Positions 1 to 12,340 of a stretch of DNA of 64,000 nt are shown here, piece by piece (position 1 is the stretch's first letter; every line of letters starts with the position of its first letter). Position numbers and translations under genes: made by a program. Under the pieces are notes generated by a model. The model saw only the letters and a list, made by a program, of their open reading frames with translations, ran no database searches and was not told the origin of the DNA. The stretch covers positions 622,501 to 686,500 of the forward strand of contig PQWQ01000024.1 in assembly GCA_002943765.1 (NCBI GenBank). Direction: 5' to 3'. Source of the DNA: Psoroptes ovis. Taxonomy: Eukaryota; Arthropoda; Arachnida; Sarcoptiformes; Psoroptidae.

Positions 1-1321
1 GATGGAAACTGGACGAAATTATTGAAATTATTTCGAATGAAATCGATTGAAATCAATGATAATTGATACAATCAATCAATGAATACTCACATGAAACCAT
101 TTTCACGTACACATTTCTCTTTGATACGCGATACCAGTGGCCGAAGATTTCGGAAAAATAAATGTTCATCAATCTTGGCATTCAACCCATTTTTCACTTG
201 TTCTTTAATTGAACTATATTCACGACATAGCTTCAGGGCTCGTTGAAAATGTCGGTCACTTTCTTCCAATGCTCGTATGGCATCACCACATTTTTCTTGT
301 TCCAACAATGATTCACCAAGATAACAATAGGCCTTGAATGATTGTGTACATTTGAAAGGGTATTTAAAAGTATTTCAGATTAATCAAGGTTATAGTTAAG
401 GATTATAAGATTATACTCACATATGATTCATAAACGGCCGCTTTCAAATCTAAATAAGCGATCCATTTGTTAAACATTTTATTTTTCAACGATTTCAGTG
501 TTGTGGAAGCCGCATTAAACATGACCATCGTATGATTGGCCAATGATGATATCAATGATGGTTTATGTTTCATTTCGATTGCATGTGCAATCGTAACTTC
601 TTGTGCTTCAGCTTGACAAACTGTTTGATAAGCATTGATGACATGAATATCGCAATCGGAACCATCCACTGGTTTTTCGGTCATTTGTCCAATCCTATAA
701 GGGTTATAGTTGATTGATTAATTGAAATTCGATTTGATTGATTCAAAACAAATCCAAGTCAAATACCAATGTGTTTGTATGAAATTAAAAACACCGGCAG
801 CACGTTTCAGCGAGTTATGTACGCGTTTAGCTGAATCCATATCAACATTGTCTTGTGCTGCAATCCATGTTGCATGTTTCATCAACCATAATGCATATTC
901 GAATAGGATCGATATCAATTCAAATACACTGTCGCTGTGTTTTTCAGTGGTACCTTTGAGTTTTGAAAATTGGAAAATTTAAAAATATTGCATTCAAAAC
1001 CAATGGATACCAACCAATTACTGAATTAGTCCATTTAAATGGTATCAAATTCCGTAACCGTGATGTTTGTGTTGGTGAACGTTCACGATCTAAATGATAA
1101 CAAAGGATAAAACCTTGCAGTAATGACAAATATTGTTTAATTGTTTCATGTAACACGTTTGAATCTGAACTAGGATCCGGTACGGATTCCATAAATGTTT
1201 GTCGTAGTTTTTGTAACTGTACACATATTTGTATGGCTGATGTTTGTGCTGATTTCAGCGGTAGGTTGAATTTTAATGGTGCCGTACTTTTCAAAGGGTT
1301 ACGATGATACCATTGAGACAT
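1..1321 (-). CDS. BROX: BRO1 domain-containing protein BROX (3' end beyond left edge)
   Basis: BROX is a Bro1-domain protein of the ESCRT-associated Alix/Bro1 group, which binds ESCRT-III (CHMP) proteins at membranes and, in vertebrates, the nuclear envelope. I read five coding exons on the minus strand: 1011-1321, 767-934, 421-694, 91-332 and a final fragment 1-8, all with GT-AG junctions in matching phase. Conserved BROX blocks appear in order: MSQWYHRNPLK at the start, SLLQGF, PFKWTNSV, DSVFELIS, CQAEAQEVTIA, then GESLLEQEKCGDAIR and VRENGF. The few bases at the edge continue as I-F-H, as expected after ENGF. The C-terminal part, including any CaaX prenylation box, lies outside the window. 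The start is the only Met that gives the conserved N-terminus. Confidence 0.9.
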
Positions 1322-1750
1322 TGTTTATTGAATTTAGTTGTGCTCGCCGTCAATTCCAAATATACAAAGTCCAATCGTGTTATAACTCAATTCAAAGACG
1401 TGTCTTAATTGATTTTATTTGTTTTGACGTATTAATTTTCATTTAATTATTTAAATGGATTATTTTTTAAAGAGAAAAATCAAAACAATCAAAAAAAACA
1501 AAAACAATTATCTAACAACTATTTTAACATTTGCTGGATCAAACAGGTGTAAATAGATGCATGCAATTATTTATCAAGGTTTACGCCTAATCAATTTTTG
1601 AAAAAATAAGAAAAACAATTGAATAATTACTTATTTTAATCATTTATTCATTTTATTGATTGAAATAGGAAGAAATACATTATATTTCTCAAGGTTAAAA
1701 TCAAAGATTGTACATAAGTTTACATGTAATTCGTTGTTATTTGTTATTGT
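1322..1750. other. Intergenic: BROX 5' side / RNA polymerase subunit 3' side
   Basis: No coding signal is visible here. The half next to position 1750 should hold the 3' UTR of the zinc-ribbon gene. Two AATAAA signals lie on the minus strand at 1643-1648 and 1652-1657, about 100 nt after its stop. The half next to 1322 should hold the BROX promoter. Confidence 0.5.
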
Positions 1751-2143
1751 TCAATCTTTCCAATTATGTGCACATTTTTCACAACGATAATATGTGGTCA
1801 TCGGTTCATCAGCTGAACGTGTTTGCATTTGTAAATAATATGCACGATTATGTGTACATTTTGGACATTTTTCTTGTGTAATCGATGCCGATGACCATAG
1901 ATCACTATCCCTGATTATTTCTGCTTTCAATATTTGCCTCAATGGTACAAATGATAATGATTGATTTCCTTTACGAAATGTTTGTTTACATTGATAACAT
2001 TGTAACGATATGTTGGATGAATGATATTGATTTTTTGAGAAAAATTTCGATGATGATAAACACAATAGGCTGCCACAAAAATCACAAAAATAATCACGAA
2101 ACGATAGCTCCATCGTTGTTAAGGATTTCTTTTGGGAAAACAC
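1751..2143 (-). CDS. RNA polymerase small zinc-ribbon subunit, RPA12-like (TFIIS-type)
   Basis: This is a 130-residue single-exon protein with two zinc ribbons, the architecture of the small TFIIS-like subunits of Pol I (RPA12/POLR1H), Pol II (RPB9) and Pol III (RPC11/POLR3K). These subunits stimulate RNA cleavage and proofreading. The N-terminal ribbon uses C20/C23 and C49/C52; its FCDFCGSLL start resembles RPA12. The C-terminal ribbon uses C93/C96 and C121/C124 and carries the acidic hairpin RSADEP with D112-E113, which inserts into the polymerase active site. The stretch QTRSADEPMTT followed by an aromatic is closer to RPC11 than to typical RPA12, so the paralogue is uncertain; length (RPA12 about 126, RPC11 about 108) favours RPA12. 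Met11 is an alternative start. The gene is divergent from MEAF6. Confidence 0.8.
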   Translation of the reverse strand: MFSQKKSLTTMELSFRDYFCDFCGSLLCLSSSKFFSKNQYHSSNISLQCYQCKQTFRKGNQSLSFVPLRQILKAEIIRDSDLWSSASITQEKCPKCTHNRAYYLQMQTRSADEPMTTYYRCEKCAHNWKD

Positions 2144-2313
2144 AACAGCATTTTCAAAATGCCAAAATGCTATTCATTGTATAAACAAGGCATTTTTTGC
2201 AGTAAAATTTTCAAAGTATACTTGTATCGTATGAACTTGGCTCGAATGTTTTGACTTGTTTTGTTTACATTATTGGATTGATAATTTTGAAATTAAATTA
2301 ATTATCTCAAAAA
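2144..2313. promoter_or_regulatory. Divergent promoter, RNA polymerase subunit / MEAF6
   Basis: Only 170 bp separate the two start codons, so both 5' UTRs and a bidirectional promoter must fit here. I see no convincing TATA box. The assignment rests on gene arrangement only. Confidence 0.5.
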
Positions 2314-2928
2314 ATGACCAGTAAAACTAATCAAACCAGTTCAGTGATTGATACGAAAAATCATTTGACAGAATTGATTAAAAAACGTTCAGAATTACAA
2401 CAGCTATTGCGGACATTAGAACAACAAATTTATAATTTTGAAGGTTCATACCTTGAAGATACATATCAATATGGTAACATAATCAAAGGTTGGGAACGTT
2501 ACCTATCATCATCCACCCGTACAAATCAATCAAATTCTGATCGTAAAAATGTACGAAAATTTAAAGAAGCTGATCGGCTATTTTCAAAATCATCGATTAC
2601 ATTTCAGGTATTTGAACTTATTTATTCAATCAATATAACCAATCTAATTGTCCCAAATCAACTTAATTCAAATATCACAGTCAGGCAAAGATAATGAACA
2701 TGGACAAAATGATAATGATATGCACAATATGAACAGTGGCTCGGAAGATGGTAAAAAAACTATTCACAAGTCTTAATACATGCATTATTTACATCAATTT
2801 TTCCCATTGCAAAAACAGGTGAATCAAATTCAGTGGACGAAAACATTAATTCATCATCGAAATTGTCGAAAGTATCGAATAAATCAAAGAAAAACATGGC
2901 CAAAAGACCGAAAAAAGATAATGATTGA
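2314..2928 (+). CDS. MEAF6: Chromatin modification-related protein MEAF6 (Eaf6)
   Basis: MEAF6 is a small shared subunit of NuA4/TIP60 and MOZ/MORF/HBO1 histone acetyltransferase complexes. Three exons, 2314-2607, 2681-2750 and 2819-2928, join in phases 0 and 1 and give 157 residues. The N-terminal half holds the Eaf6 signature: a coiled coil (LTELIKKRSELQQLL), then IYNFEGSYLEDT, YGNIIKGW and, further on, FKEADRLFSKSS. The C-terminal half is low-complexity and ends in a Lys-rich tail (SKKNMAKRPKKDND), as in other MEAF6 proteins. The 69-73 bp introns are typical for this locus. Confidence 0.93.
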
Positions 2929-3055
2929 ATGGACAATCGATTAATCGATTGATTGATTCAATGTAACAAAGTATAAATGTAACATTTGTATTTAAATCAT
3001 TTTAAATTTACAATTTTTACAAAAAACAAATTTTTTAAAAATTTTTTCATACAAA

Positions 3056-5984
3056 TCAAACATTAAACACCACAGTTTGTAAAGATTTATATCGTGATTG
3101 ATTGTCCCGGCTGGCCAACGAAAGCTTTCTTCGAAAATAATCCCAAAGGTTTCGATTATCGTTTGTAAAATAATCGATTGTAATTGAACGTCGAATTGTT
3201 TTGAGATTATTCGATTGATTCGGATTATCGTCATCGCCAACGACATCCGAATACGATGGTAATTCATTGATCACAGCTGATTGTCCATCGTTATCATCAT
3301 CATTATCACCATTATCTGGGTCATCATCAAAGGCAGTGTTAGCATTAAATTGTTGAAATGAATGTGAACATGTTAACAATGTTTCCGAATAACTTGGTGC
3401 AATTAAATAATTGGATAAATCATTGATCATCAATGATGTCTGAGATCGGTGATGATAATTCGGATTACGGGTCAATGATTGTTCAACATTTCCATTGATT
3501 GTCGGTGCGTTGAGCAAAGTGAACAGTTTCACAACCTTTGGAAATTTGGAAATTGGTCAAATTTTCAATTGAAAATCGATGGATTTAAAAGTTTACCTTG
3601 AAATTGACATGGGCCGTGTTGTATTCCAGAATGATTCGAAATGGCCATGACAATAAAATGAACGAGAAGAGCCAAAATATCGTCGGTTGACAATACCAAT
3701 GCCAATTATGTTTGGCATGGGCGCCATCAACTGATAGCGTAATGATTGTATCAATGAAATCGATGCCATTGAAATCGATACCTTCACGTATTTCCACATA
3801 ATCATCGTATTTGAAATTTTGTTGAAAAAATTTCGAACGTTGACGATCAAATTCCAGCGCTGATGGCTCATCAGCAAAAATGAAACCTTTGAAAAAATGT
3901 ATGATCGTAATCGGTGAGCGATCAATATCCATGGGTAATCGATCAGATATATCTACGACAGTGAAACGATTATCATAATCAAATTGTTCATATGAATATC
4001 TGGTATCGATACGTCTACGGCCAATGCAGCGGCGTCGATGTTGATTTTGTTGATTTATTCGATCATTACTGTTATCATTATGGCTCCCAAGGACTTCATT
4101 AATCATTCCATAATTTCGTATCGATCGATTTTGATTCCGATTCTGCTGATGATTTGGGTGATGAGCATAGAAATATCGTACATAATGATAGGATGCTGTA
4201 TGTGGAATGATATTCGGGAATTTTAGGGCAAAATAAACGAATGGAAAATATCGATTTTAGCATCATTCATTTAGTTTAAGAAAAGATAATGAAAAATGTT
4301 TTCAATCATTTCAAAGGTTATAGAAATATTAGATTGTCCGAAAAGTTTTGGCCGATTTTCATGAGCAACTCTACATTGATTAAGCCGAATGAACTTTTCG
4401 GACAACCTAACCAACAAAGCTATGGAGCTACAAGGCTTAAAATTGAATAAAATTCGAAAAAAGTTTTACCAGCATTCCACCAAATAATCGGTTTGGCTTG
4501 TTTCAGCTGTTTCAGATAATCCATCACATGATGTATACGTTTACCATTTATCTGTACGGATAATGATGTCGATGTTGTTGTTGTTTTCGTTGTGATCATT
4601 GAAACAATGGCAAATAATGGATTGGAATGGAATGAATGGATGGAAAATGAATGAATTAAATACAGAATTTAGTCAGATGTTTCGAAATAATCAAAAAAAA
4701 GTTTCACAGAAAAGTTTCCGAGCTTCTTTGGGCTCCCAAAGATAATATCAATTGGTATTTCATCATGGTAAAAGGGTATCATCATCCAAGGGTATTATCA
4801 TCATCATCATATGTGGAATGTTTTATGAATTAAGGATGTATTAGGTTGTCCCATAAGTTCTTGCCGGTTATATCGTATAAAATAATTAGAAAATCGGCAA
4901 GAACTTATGGGACAACCAATTATTTACAGTAATTAAAGTTTAAATTCAGAGTTTTAAAATTAATTTTCGTAGTTTTAAAATTGAATTTCGTAATTTTTAA
5001 TGTAATTTTAAATTGTTTAATTACGAAATTCAACTTTAAAACTACGAAAATCAATTTTAAAACTACGAATCAATACTTTAACTAATGTACAATCTAAGAA
5101 TATGGACACGAACATGGATGCACATGGACGAATGAAAAATGATCAAGATAATCATAAATGAATGAATGAGGGACAATAAATGGCCAGATGGATCGATATA
5201 TGGAATTAATGGATGAATGGACAGATTTTTCTGGCTGAATGATTTCGGACAAGGAAAATAAATAAAGGAGAATTTCAATGGTAAATGACCATCGAAGCCC
5301 CGACCCTCAGAATAAAGACTTACCAATATTAATCTTGTTGAACAATGATAACAATCGATAGTGTATGCCATATATAATATTACACAAATGATGATCAAAA
5401 TAAATATTTGCAACGATTGTTGGTTATTGTTATTTTGATTTTTCAAATTATTATTCGAATCATTTTGATTATCTTCAGTGATCGAATCACCATCAATTAT
5501 TCGACATAATTTATGTCGAAATTTGGTCAAATTCATCGAATGATGTCGTTGATGATGACGATCAAAATCGAATGGCAAACCATTATCACTGATCAATCGA
5601 TCAAATGTACGACATTTGATTATTGATCTGACCATCGGTGCCGCTGGCAATTTGGCCAATGTTCGATGAGCTCGCTGAGCTCGGCGACCATTGATTATCT
5701 GGAATAAAGAAAAGAAAATTCGAATTAATCGAGAGACATTCGAATGAATTCGATTAACTTACATTTAAATTGGCAAAAACTTCGGTCCAATTATCAAATT
5801 TAAGATAAAATATTAATGAAATGATTGAAAATATACCGATGGTCAACAGTAGGCACCGGTAATGGTAATATCTGGTATAATTATGATGATTAGTATTAGT
5901 ATTGTTGATCGTTTGATGATTGCTACGGCGATGTTTCATTGTTGTTGTCGATGATTGTCCATCAGTCGTGATCATCATAATCAT
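3056..5984 (-). CDS. TMEM151-family multi-pass membrane protein
   Basis: Five coding exons on the minus strand (5763-5984, 5324-5698, 4470-4551, 3597-4195, 3056-3535) join in phase and give about 585 residues. The match to TMEM151A/B, a conserved membrane protein family of poorly known function, follows the whole chain. A first membrane segment begins HYRCLLLTIGIF; a second (ILIIICVILYMAYTIDC) is followed by YHC. Next come IIWWNAA and SYHYVR, the block FADEPSALEFDRQRSKFF with YDDYVEIREGIDF, then a third hydrophobic stretch (TIFWLFSFILLSWPFRIILEY) and TAHVNFKVVKLF. The C-terminal exon is Asp/Asn-rich and variable. The first Met of three close ones was chosen. Introns hold mariner-type MITEs and a Tc1-type element. 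A leader intron acceptor may lie at 6137-6139. Confidence 0.88.
4329..4410 (-). mobile_element. mariner-type MITE, subfamily B
   Basis: Ends TTAGATTGTCC and GGACAACCTAA. The B-type interior (GCCGAATGAAC) is in inverted orientation. It lies in a TMEM151 intron. Confidence 0.85.
4841..4919 (-). mobile_element. mariner-type MITE, subfamily C
   Basis: Ends TTAGGTTGTCC and GGACAACCAA. The C-type interior (GGTTATATCG) is inverted. It lies in a TMEM151 intron. Confidence 0.85.
4925..5089. mobile_element. Tc1-type palindromic element, copy 1
   Basis: The ends TACAGTAATTAAAGT and ACTTTAACTAATGTA are inverted, with TA borders. The arms contain repeated GTAGTTTTAAAATTGAATTTC-like blocks in opposite orientation. 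It lies in a TMEM151 intron and is 165 bp long. Confidence 0.65.
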
Positions 5985-6136
5985 TGATTAATGATCATCG
6001 ATAATGATCATTGAATTCGATGAAATCAATAAGAATCGTAATCAAATTGATTGGTTTGATCGATTGTAATCGTTCGTATCACAAATTAATGATTGTCACC
6101 GCCAGGACCATGTTGGACATTGATGTCGATGATCGT
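5985..6136 (-). promoter_or_regulatory. Probable 5' UTR of TMEM151-like gene, with splice acceptor
   Basis: On the minus strand a good pyrimidine tract and acceptor (TTTTGCTTACAG) end at 6137, and the 152 bp between it and the ATG at 5984 have stops in all three frames. This looks like a 5' UTR exon. The matching donor may be at 13883-13888, but that pairing is a guess. Confidence 0.35.
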
Positions 6137-6312
6137 CTGTAAGCAAAATTAAGACGAAAATCAATGAAAAATCATGGAGAATTCAGTGGAAAAGGCATCG
6201 AATTTGATCAATTTTACCAAGAATCACCTTTACTAATCGTTCGATGGTCGTATAGTCGATTAAAACCCATTACATTTCAAATATTACATTGAAAATACAT
6301 TAATATAAATTA

Positions 6313-6392
6313 TTAGGTTGTCCCATAAGTTCTTGCCGTTTTTTGGATGAAAAACAATCGGAAAATCGGCAAGAAATTATGGGACAACCCAA
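6313..6392. mobile_element. mariner-type MITE, chimeric A/C
   Basis: The left arm is A-type (CTTGCCGTTTTTT) and the right arm is C-type (GGAAAATCGGCAAG). Confidence 0.8.
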
Positions 6393-6730
6393 TACAAATA
6401 CCATTTTGGCCATTAAAAACATTATTAGACATTAAAAATTTTACAAAATTAAAGAAAAAATGAAAACTTTTTCGAAAAGTTTTTCGATTTCGGGCCCGAA
6501 ATCGAATGGAGTTGAATCAAATTGGAGTAAATTTAGTTCATTTCAAAGTGAAATTTCCGATTGAAATCGTTTATCGTTTGACGATAAATGAACAAAGTGA
6601 ATGAGCGAAATACAGAGACTCAGGCAGCCGAAGAGAGCCGAAAATTCCATAAACTTCATCATTCAAAACCATTCCGAAAGTCATTTAGTCTATCAGGTCC
6701 CCTTCAGATTCTCAGAACTAAATCAAATTA

Positions 6731-6812
6731 TTCAGGATTGTCCCCAAAGTTCTTGCCGTTTTTTCAATTTTTTTCCATTCGAAAAACGGCAAGAACTTTG
6801 GGGACAACCTAA
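6731..6812. mobile_element. mariner-type MITE, subfamily A variant
   Basis: Both arms carry the same paired change, CCCCAAAGTTC and GAACTTTGGGG in place of CCCATAAGTTC, so the arms were probably homogenised. Confidence 0.85.
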
Positions 6813-7384
6813 TATTTGATTTCATCGTTTTGGGCCAATTTGAATGGAATGAAATTCCATTCCATTCAAATTGATCGATGCACATTCAGTAAATTGAATT
6901 GTCATTGATCTTTTGGCAGTTTGTCTAAATTGGATTGAATTGGAAAATTTCAAATTTTGAAAATTGAAAAAAAATAATTGAAATACATTGAAACCTCACA
7001 TAATATAAATTGATTGATGTGGTTCGAGGCGGCTGTTGCCGAACCCAATTTAGAATCGTTTCAATTTAGTTTCTTTGAAAACGATTCTCGGAGCATCTTT
7101 CAATCCTAGGAATGCTGATCTGAGCCATTTCATTCCGGGACCAATTTGACAGAATGAATTTGTATCAATTTAGCTGAGGAGAGAGAATTTTTCGAAGAAT
7201 TTTGAAAAATTTCAAAGGTCCTTGAAAGGCCTTGAATTTTGCTGAAAATTTTTAAATCGAATTCTTCTTTGATGAATGAATATGTTCGAGTGAAAATGTA
7301 TTTGAAATTTTATGGGAGGATTACAAGTAATTTAGTGGAATTAATTTAAAATTTTCAAATTTTTGAAAATTTAAAAATTTTAAA

Positions 7385-7520
7385 TTTGAGCGCACAATCA
7401 GTTAGCCACGTTATGATCACGTTCAGCATTTTTGCCATTGTATTGCCCAGCACGAGCGAGGCTCGGGCAATTTCAGCACATATTGTTTAAACAGTGACAG
7501 CTTTGCATGCGAATTTTGCA
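7385..7520 (-). repeat. GC-hairpin repeat, copy 1
   Basis: On the minus strand AAGCTGTCA is followed by a GC-rich hairpin beginning GCCCGAGCC, then GGCAAAAATGCTGAACGTGA and ATAACGTGG. It aligns with the copies near 17.85 and 29.1 kb. The borders are uncertain. Confidence 0.55.
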
Positions 7521-7730
7521 AAAATTCCTCGACTGTTAGCTCGATGAAATTTTAAAATTTGAAAATTTCAGATTTTTTTCAAAAATCAATTTTTCTCATA
7601 TATTTTCATTTGATGACAAAATTCATTACAATCAAATATTTAATGCAATCAAATTCATAATGAAAATGTGAAAATGGTAAAAAATGAATTATTCTAAATG
7701 GAATTTCAGCATTCCCATAATAAATAAATA

Positions 7731-7811
7731 TTAAGTTGTCCGAAAAATTTTTGCCGATTAAATCATAGAAAATCATTGGAAAAATCGGCAAAAACTTTTC
7801 GGACAACCTAA
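7731..7811 (-). mobile_element. mariner-type MITE, subfamily C
   Basis: Ends TTAAGTTGTCC and GGACAACCTAA. C-type interior, inverted. Confidence 0.85.
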
Positions 7812-7850
7812 TAAATAAAATTTTCCATTGAAAAATAATGAAAAGTGAAC

Positions 7851-7875
7851 AAAAAAAAAAAAAAAAAAAAAAAAA
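7851..7875. repeat. Poly(A) run, 25 bp
   Basis: 25 uninterrupted A between two MITEs. There is no retroposed gene upstream of it. Confidence 0.9.
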
Positions 7876-7932
7876 TCCAATTTTCAGCCAAAGATAATAA
7901 TAATCAAAGATCTTCTACCATTACTATTATCA

Positions 7933-8012
7933 TTAGGTTGTCCGATAAGTTCTTGCCGATTTTCCAATTATTTTCTATGAATATAACCGGCAAAAACTTT
8001 TCGGACAACTAC
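7933..8012 (+). mobile_element. mariner-type MITE, subfamily C
   Basis: The left end TTAGGTTGTCC is intact. The right end has decayed to GGACAACTACAA. C-type interior (ATATAACCGG). Confidence 0.8.
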
Positions 8013-9367
8013 AATATTATCAATGTGTACACAAAGAGATTGTAATCAGTGAATGAATGAATGAATGAATGATGATGATCATCATAATGGAAAATGGCAT
8101 CTTTACAATCTTTGGAAGGACCGAAAATATATGTGTGAATTACAGCCACAACACACATCGAGAATATTTCATAGAATTCATGGAATATTTTCATTCAAAA
8201 TAAATTCAAATTTAAATAAATAAAAATGAATGGAAATGAATGGAATGAAATGAAATAAATTTGAAAATTTCAAATTTGAATTTGACAGATAATACATTTG
8301 AGAATATATACGTGTATATTCAAATTGAATTTTATGGACCCGAATTCTGGACGAAAATTTCGTCCACGAAATTCTGGACGAAATTCTTGAACAGAATTCC
8401 GTGAATAGAATTGAATGGGATTCAATGGAGAGGATTGAATGGAATTGAATAGAATTCGATGGAGAGGATTCAATTGAATTCAAAAATATTTCAAATATTT
8501 TAAAATGTGTAATTTTAGAATTTGAAATTTCAATGAATTTTTAAAATTTGTTTTAATTTAATTTTTTGAAATGAAATTTTTAAATGAAAAAATTGAATTA
8601 AATTATTCATTTGAATTATGAACGAATGAATGAATGAATATTCATTTGAATATTGCTGGTAGAATGAATGCTGTCAATTCGATTGGACTTGAAATCGGCT
8701 TGAATTTTAAATGAATTCATTGAATATTGTTTGAATTCATTCCGAATTCCTGTTTGAATTCATTGACAATCCATTAACAACAATAATAACGACCAATTAA
8801 TAATTTACCAATCAGAAATTATATTGGAAATTCAGCATTAATCAACTTTGAATTAATTGTGAATAATAGTCAGGGTGAGTGGTAGCTGACATTCACATTT
8901 ACATCAAACAATATAAATTAACATTGTAAATTATTAATGATTATTATTACTCATGTCCTCAAGTAAAATGAATTATTCATTAAAATATTAATTAAACAAC
9001 TAATTAATAATTCACCATTCGACATTATAAATCATCATCATCAGTAAAACATATTCAAATGTGCAAAACCTTTTAATATCAAATATCAATGCCCCCCTTT
9101 CAGCTGTCTCATACATCACACACACAAACCAATTACATCAATGTGAATCACACATTATTATGATGATTACAAGCCGAAATATGGGCCAATATAGACTCAT
9201 ATATTTCTGGAAATTAAGGTATAGACCTTGTATGTTGGAGAAAATGTATTCAAATACATTATAGACATTCATAGTCATTGAATGTACATAATCATAATTC
9301 AATGATCAATCATTTCGGCTGTAAATCAATCAATCAAACCAATCATAATACATTTGCATGTATTTTA

Positions 9368-9449
9368 TTAGGTTTGTCCGTAAAGTTCATCCCGTTTAAT
9401 CGAATAGAGTTGTTAATGAAAATCGGTCAGAACTTTTCGGACAGCCTAA
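9368..9449 (+). mobile_element. mariner-type MITE, subfamily B
   Basis: Ends TTAGGTTTGTCC and GGACAGCCTAA. B-type interior (GAATAGAGTTG). Confidence 0.82.
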
Positions 9450-9605
9450 TATTTGATATGTAAATACAACAACATTATTTCTATGGTCGACTGGATATTC
9501 ATCAAAATGTCAATATTCGTAGCTTTTTTGGCTTAAATATTGAATGTAATACATTTGATTGTAATAATAATAATAAATACAAACATTGAATATTATTTTC
9601 AAATA

Positions 9606-9685
9606 TTAGGTTGTCCTATAAGTTCTTGCTGTTTTTCAGATGAATACAAATTTAAAAAACGGCAAAAACTTATGGGACAACCTAA
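9606..9685. mobile_element. mariner-type MITE, subfamily A
   Basis: TTAGGTTGTCC...GGACAACCTAA with two A-type arms and a short AT spacer. Confidence 0.88.
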
Positions 9686-10614
9686 TATTATTTTCAAAAT
9701 AATAAAAATGGAATTATCATTTGATTATTTGAAATTCGAGAAAAAATTATGGAAGGGGAAATAAGAATGAATGAATGATGATTGATCGATCATTTCCTTC
9801 AATTTTCCCATTGGAAAATGCATAAATATTCATTATTTCAATGATATTATTGATCTACATGACAATCGGTGACAATTGAACATATATGTGACAATTGAAT
9901 ATGTATTTGTAAAACATGGCCACAAATATTGTCGTACAAATGCTTATGACGTGCATGATGCATACATTTGGCAAATTCTATTCAATGGAATCGCGCAGAA
10001 TTTCAACAGAATTCCGTTGATTTTCAATGCAATTTCAATGCGATTCAATTGGAATTCAATTGAAATTCAATGGAATCAATTCATTTTGAATTGCCGAATG
10101 CAATTCTTATTTGAATTTGATTTAATATTCAATGATTTGCAATTGAATACGTTATATTTTCTTTATTTTTCGTTATTCTTTATATTTTGATTATTAGTAA
10201 TTTCAATAATTTCAATTGCAAATTCGTCTTCTGTTTCTTCGTCAATTGATTCAATTGTGAATATATTTTGTTTGATAATAATCGGATTCCCGAAATCAAT
10301 GCCAAAGAACCTGAATGGAAATGCATTTTGAATGGCAAAATGTAAGCTCTTATTATTCAAAACAAAGTTCAAACAAAGCTTAAAATGCCTAAAAATGCAA
10401 ATAATTTTAGAATTAATTACGAATGAACTGATTACGGGTAGAATTTCAATCGAAATCGATTGAAATTGATTGAAATTTCGCTGAGAATTCTTTCAATGCA
10501 AGGAATTCTAAGAAATTCTTGCTCTAAGATCTAAGAAAATCTTATTTAATTTCGGAAAAAAATTGCAAAAATGCAAGAAATATTTTGCTGATATTCGGCA
10601 AAATCAAAGATGTA

Positions 10615-10694
10615 TTAGATTGTCCGGAAAGTTTTTGCCGATCATATCGTAGTGAATAATGAAAAAATCAGCAAAAACTTTTCGGACAACTTAA
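10615..10694 (-). mobile_element. mariner-type MITE, subfamily C
   Basis: Ends TTAGATTGTCC and GGACAACTTAA. C-type interior, inverted (ATCATATCG). Confidence 0.83.
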
Positions 10695-11187
10695 TATTTT
10701 AAGGGGAAAAAATATATTCAATTCAATAGAATTTAAATGAATTTAAGCAAATTGATTGGAAAAAACTTACATTTAAACAAATGAATGATTTGAATTCATG
10801 AATTGAATTAAAATGGTCATCGAATTTAGTTGTTGTTGTTGTTGATTAATCATTGAATTGATTCGATTTCATTGAATTCGTTGAATGTTGAATTCGATTA
10901 TTCAAGCATTTATTCATTCAGAATTCGAAATGCCGGGCGATTCGGGAATATTTGGCTGCCGAATTTGCTGCTGAAGATTCACGAATTCGAAGAAAAATGT
11001 TTGAAAATTTGAATTTTTGGATGAATTTCAGCCAAATTTCGAATTCAAAGATGGTGAAATTGAAGAATTATTTCGTAGAAACTAATGGAAACTAATGGTT
11101 CGATCCATGAATTGTAAGCGATTCAAAAAAGAAGCATTTGTTCAATTTGAAGGTTATAGTTTGAGCAACAATAACAATAAATAATAA

Positions 11188-11424
11188 TTGTTCGATGATA
11201 ATGAAATTCAATTGGCCATTCGTGAACAATTCCCGAAATTTACTGAACAATTGTTGTTGAAAACATCTGCTACCGTTGTCAATATTTACCGATATTATTT
11301 CAAAGATGATGATGTTTTCGAAAATTTTGAAATTTATAAATTCAATTTCACCATTTCATTTCGTAGCATTTCGTGTATTTATATTTGTATTTGTTTGCTT
11401 TGGTACAAACAAACAATTTCTTAA
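11188..11424 (+). other. Unexplained open frame, 78 codons
   Basis: The first 50 codons read like ordinary protein (NEIQLAIREQFPKFTEQLL, then NIYRYYF), with no low complexity. The last 25 codons are AT-rich and hydrophobic, as in intron read-through. I recognise no family and see no clear partner exon. It may be a gene relic or an isolated exon. Confidence 0.15.
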
Positions 11425-12340
11425 ATTGAAATTTGCTCAATTTTTGATTTTGAAATGGACCATTTCACAATCAAACATCAAGCTTTGGTCGTTTTGAAAT
11501 TTCAAAATCGAAATTCTTCGGGAAAAATCAATTATTTTAAATTGAAATTCGGTACAAACACTGATGGAATTTACACATATTGTAATAAATAATCATTTCG
11601 TAAATGATAATGATTTACATTTTTCAAAAATATTAAATAACACAATGAAAACAATGAAAAATTTGTAATTCAATTGAAATTCATTAAATTCATTGATTGT
11701 CACATTAAATTTCAGAAAATCGTTGATAAAGGTGAAATTCCAACCAAACAAAACAAACAGAATCACAAAGCAGAATTTAAAATAACAAAAACGAAAAGAA
11801 TCAAGAATTTATTTTGAATAGAATTCGATTGAATTGAATTGAATTCAACATTCTGTAAGCAGAAGATAATTCTGAATGAACAGAAGTCTCACTAAGAATT
11901 CGCAAAAGATTGAAACTGAATCCAAAAATGAATCAAATACACGAACACAAAAATGCACAAAAATTATTCAATTCAATTGGATTCAATCATTGATTCAATA
12001 CAATGATGAACACATCGTCGTGTACAGCGTGTATTTATGTATATAGACAAGCAAAGCAAAGCAAAACTAAATGAATGAATGAATGATTATGTTCAGAAGC
12101 AAATGTTCTGATCATAATCATCATCATCGTTTCGAATTTGATATTAATTTGATCATCACCAACTGTGTGTGTGTGTATGTGTCTGCAGTACACATGTGTC
12201 TTTGCTTTGATCATCATCATCATCATCATCATAATGGAACCATTATGAACGGATGTTCCATGGAACAATAACAATAATGATGATGATGATCATAATAATG
12301 GAACCAGTCGAATTGTAATAAATTCTGTGTGCCAAATGTT

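Noticed and set aside
6588..6819. Two overlapping plus-strand frames
   Set aside because: Their second halves are the arms of the MITE at 6731-6812; there is no conserved protein.
7851..7875. Poly(A) run as the tail of a retrogene or SINE
   Set aside because: No gene-like or tRNA-like body precedes it and no target duplication is seen; a simple A-run is sufficient.
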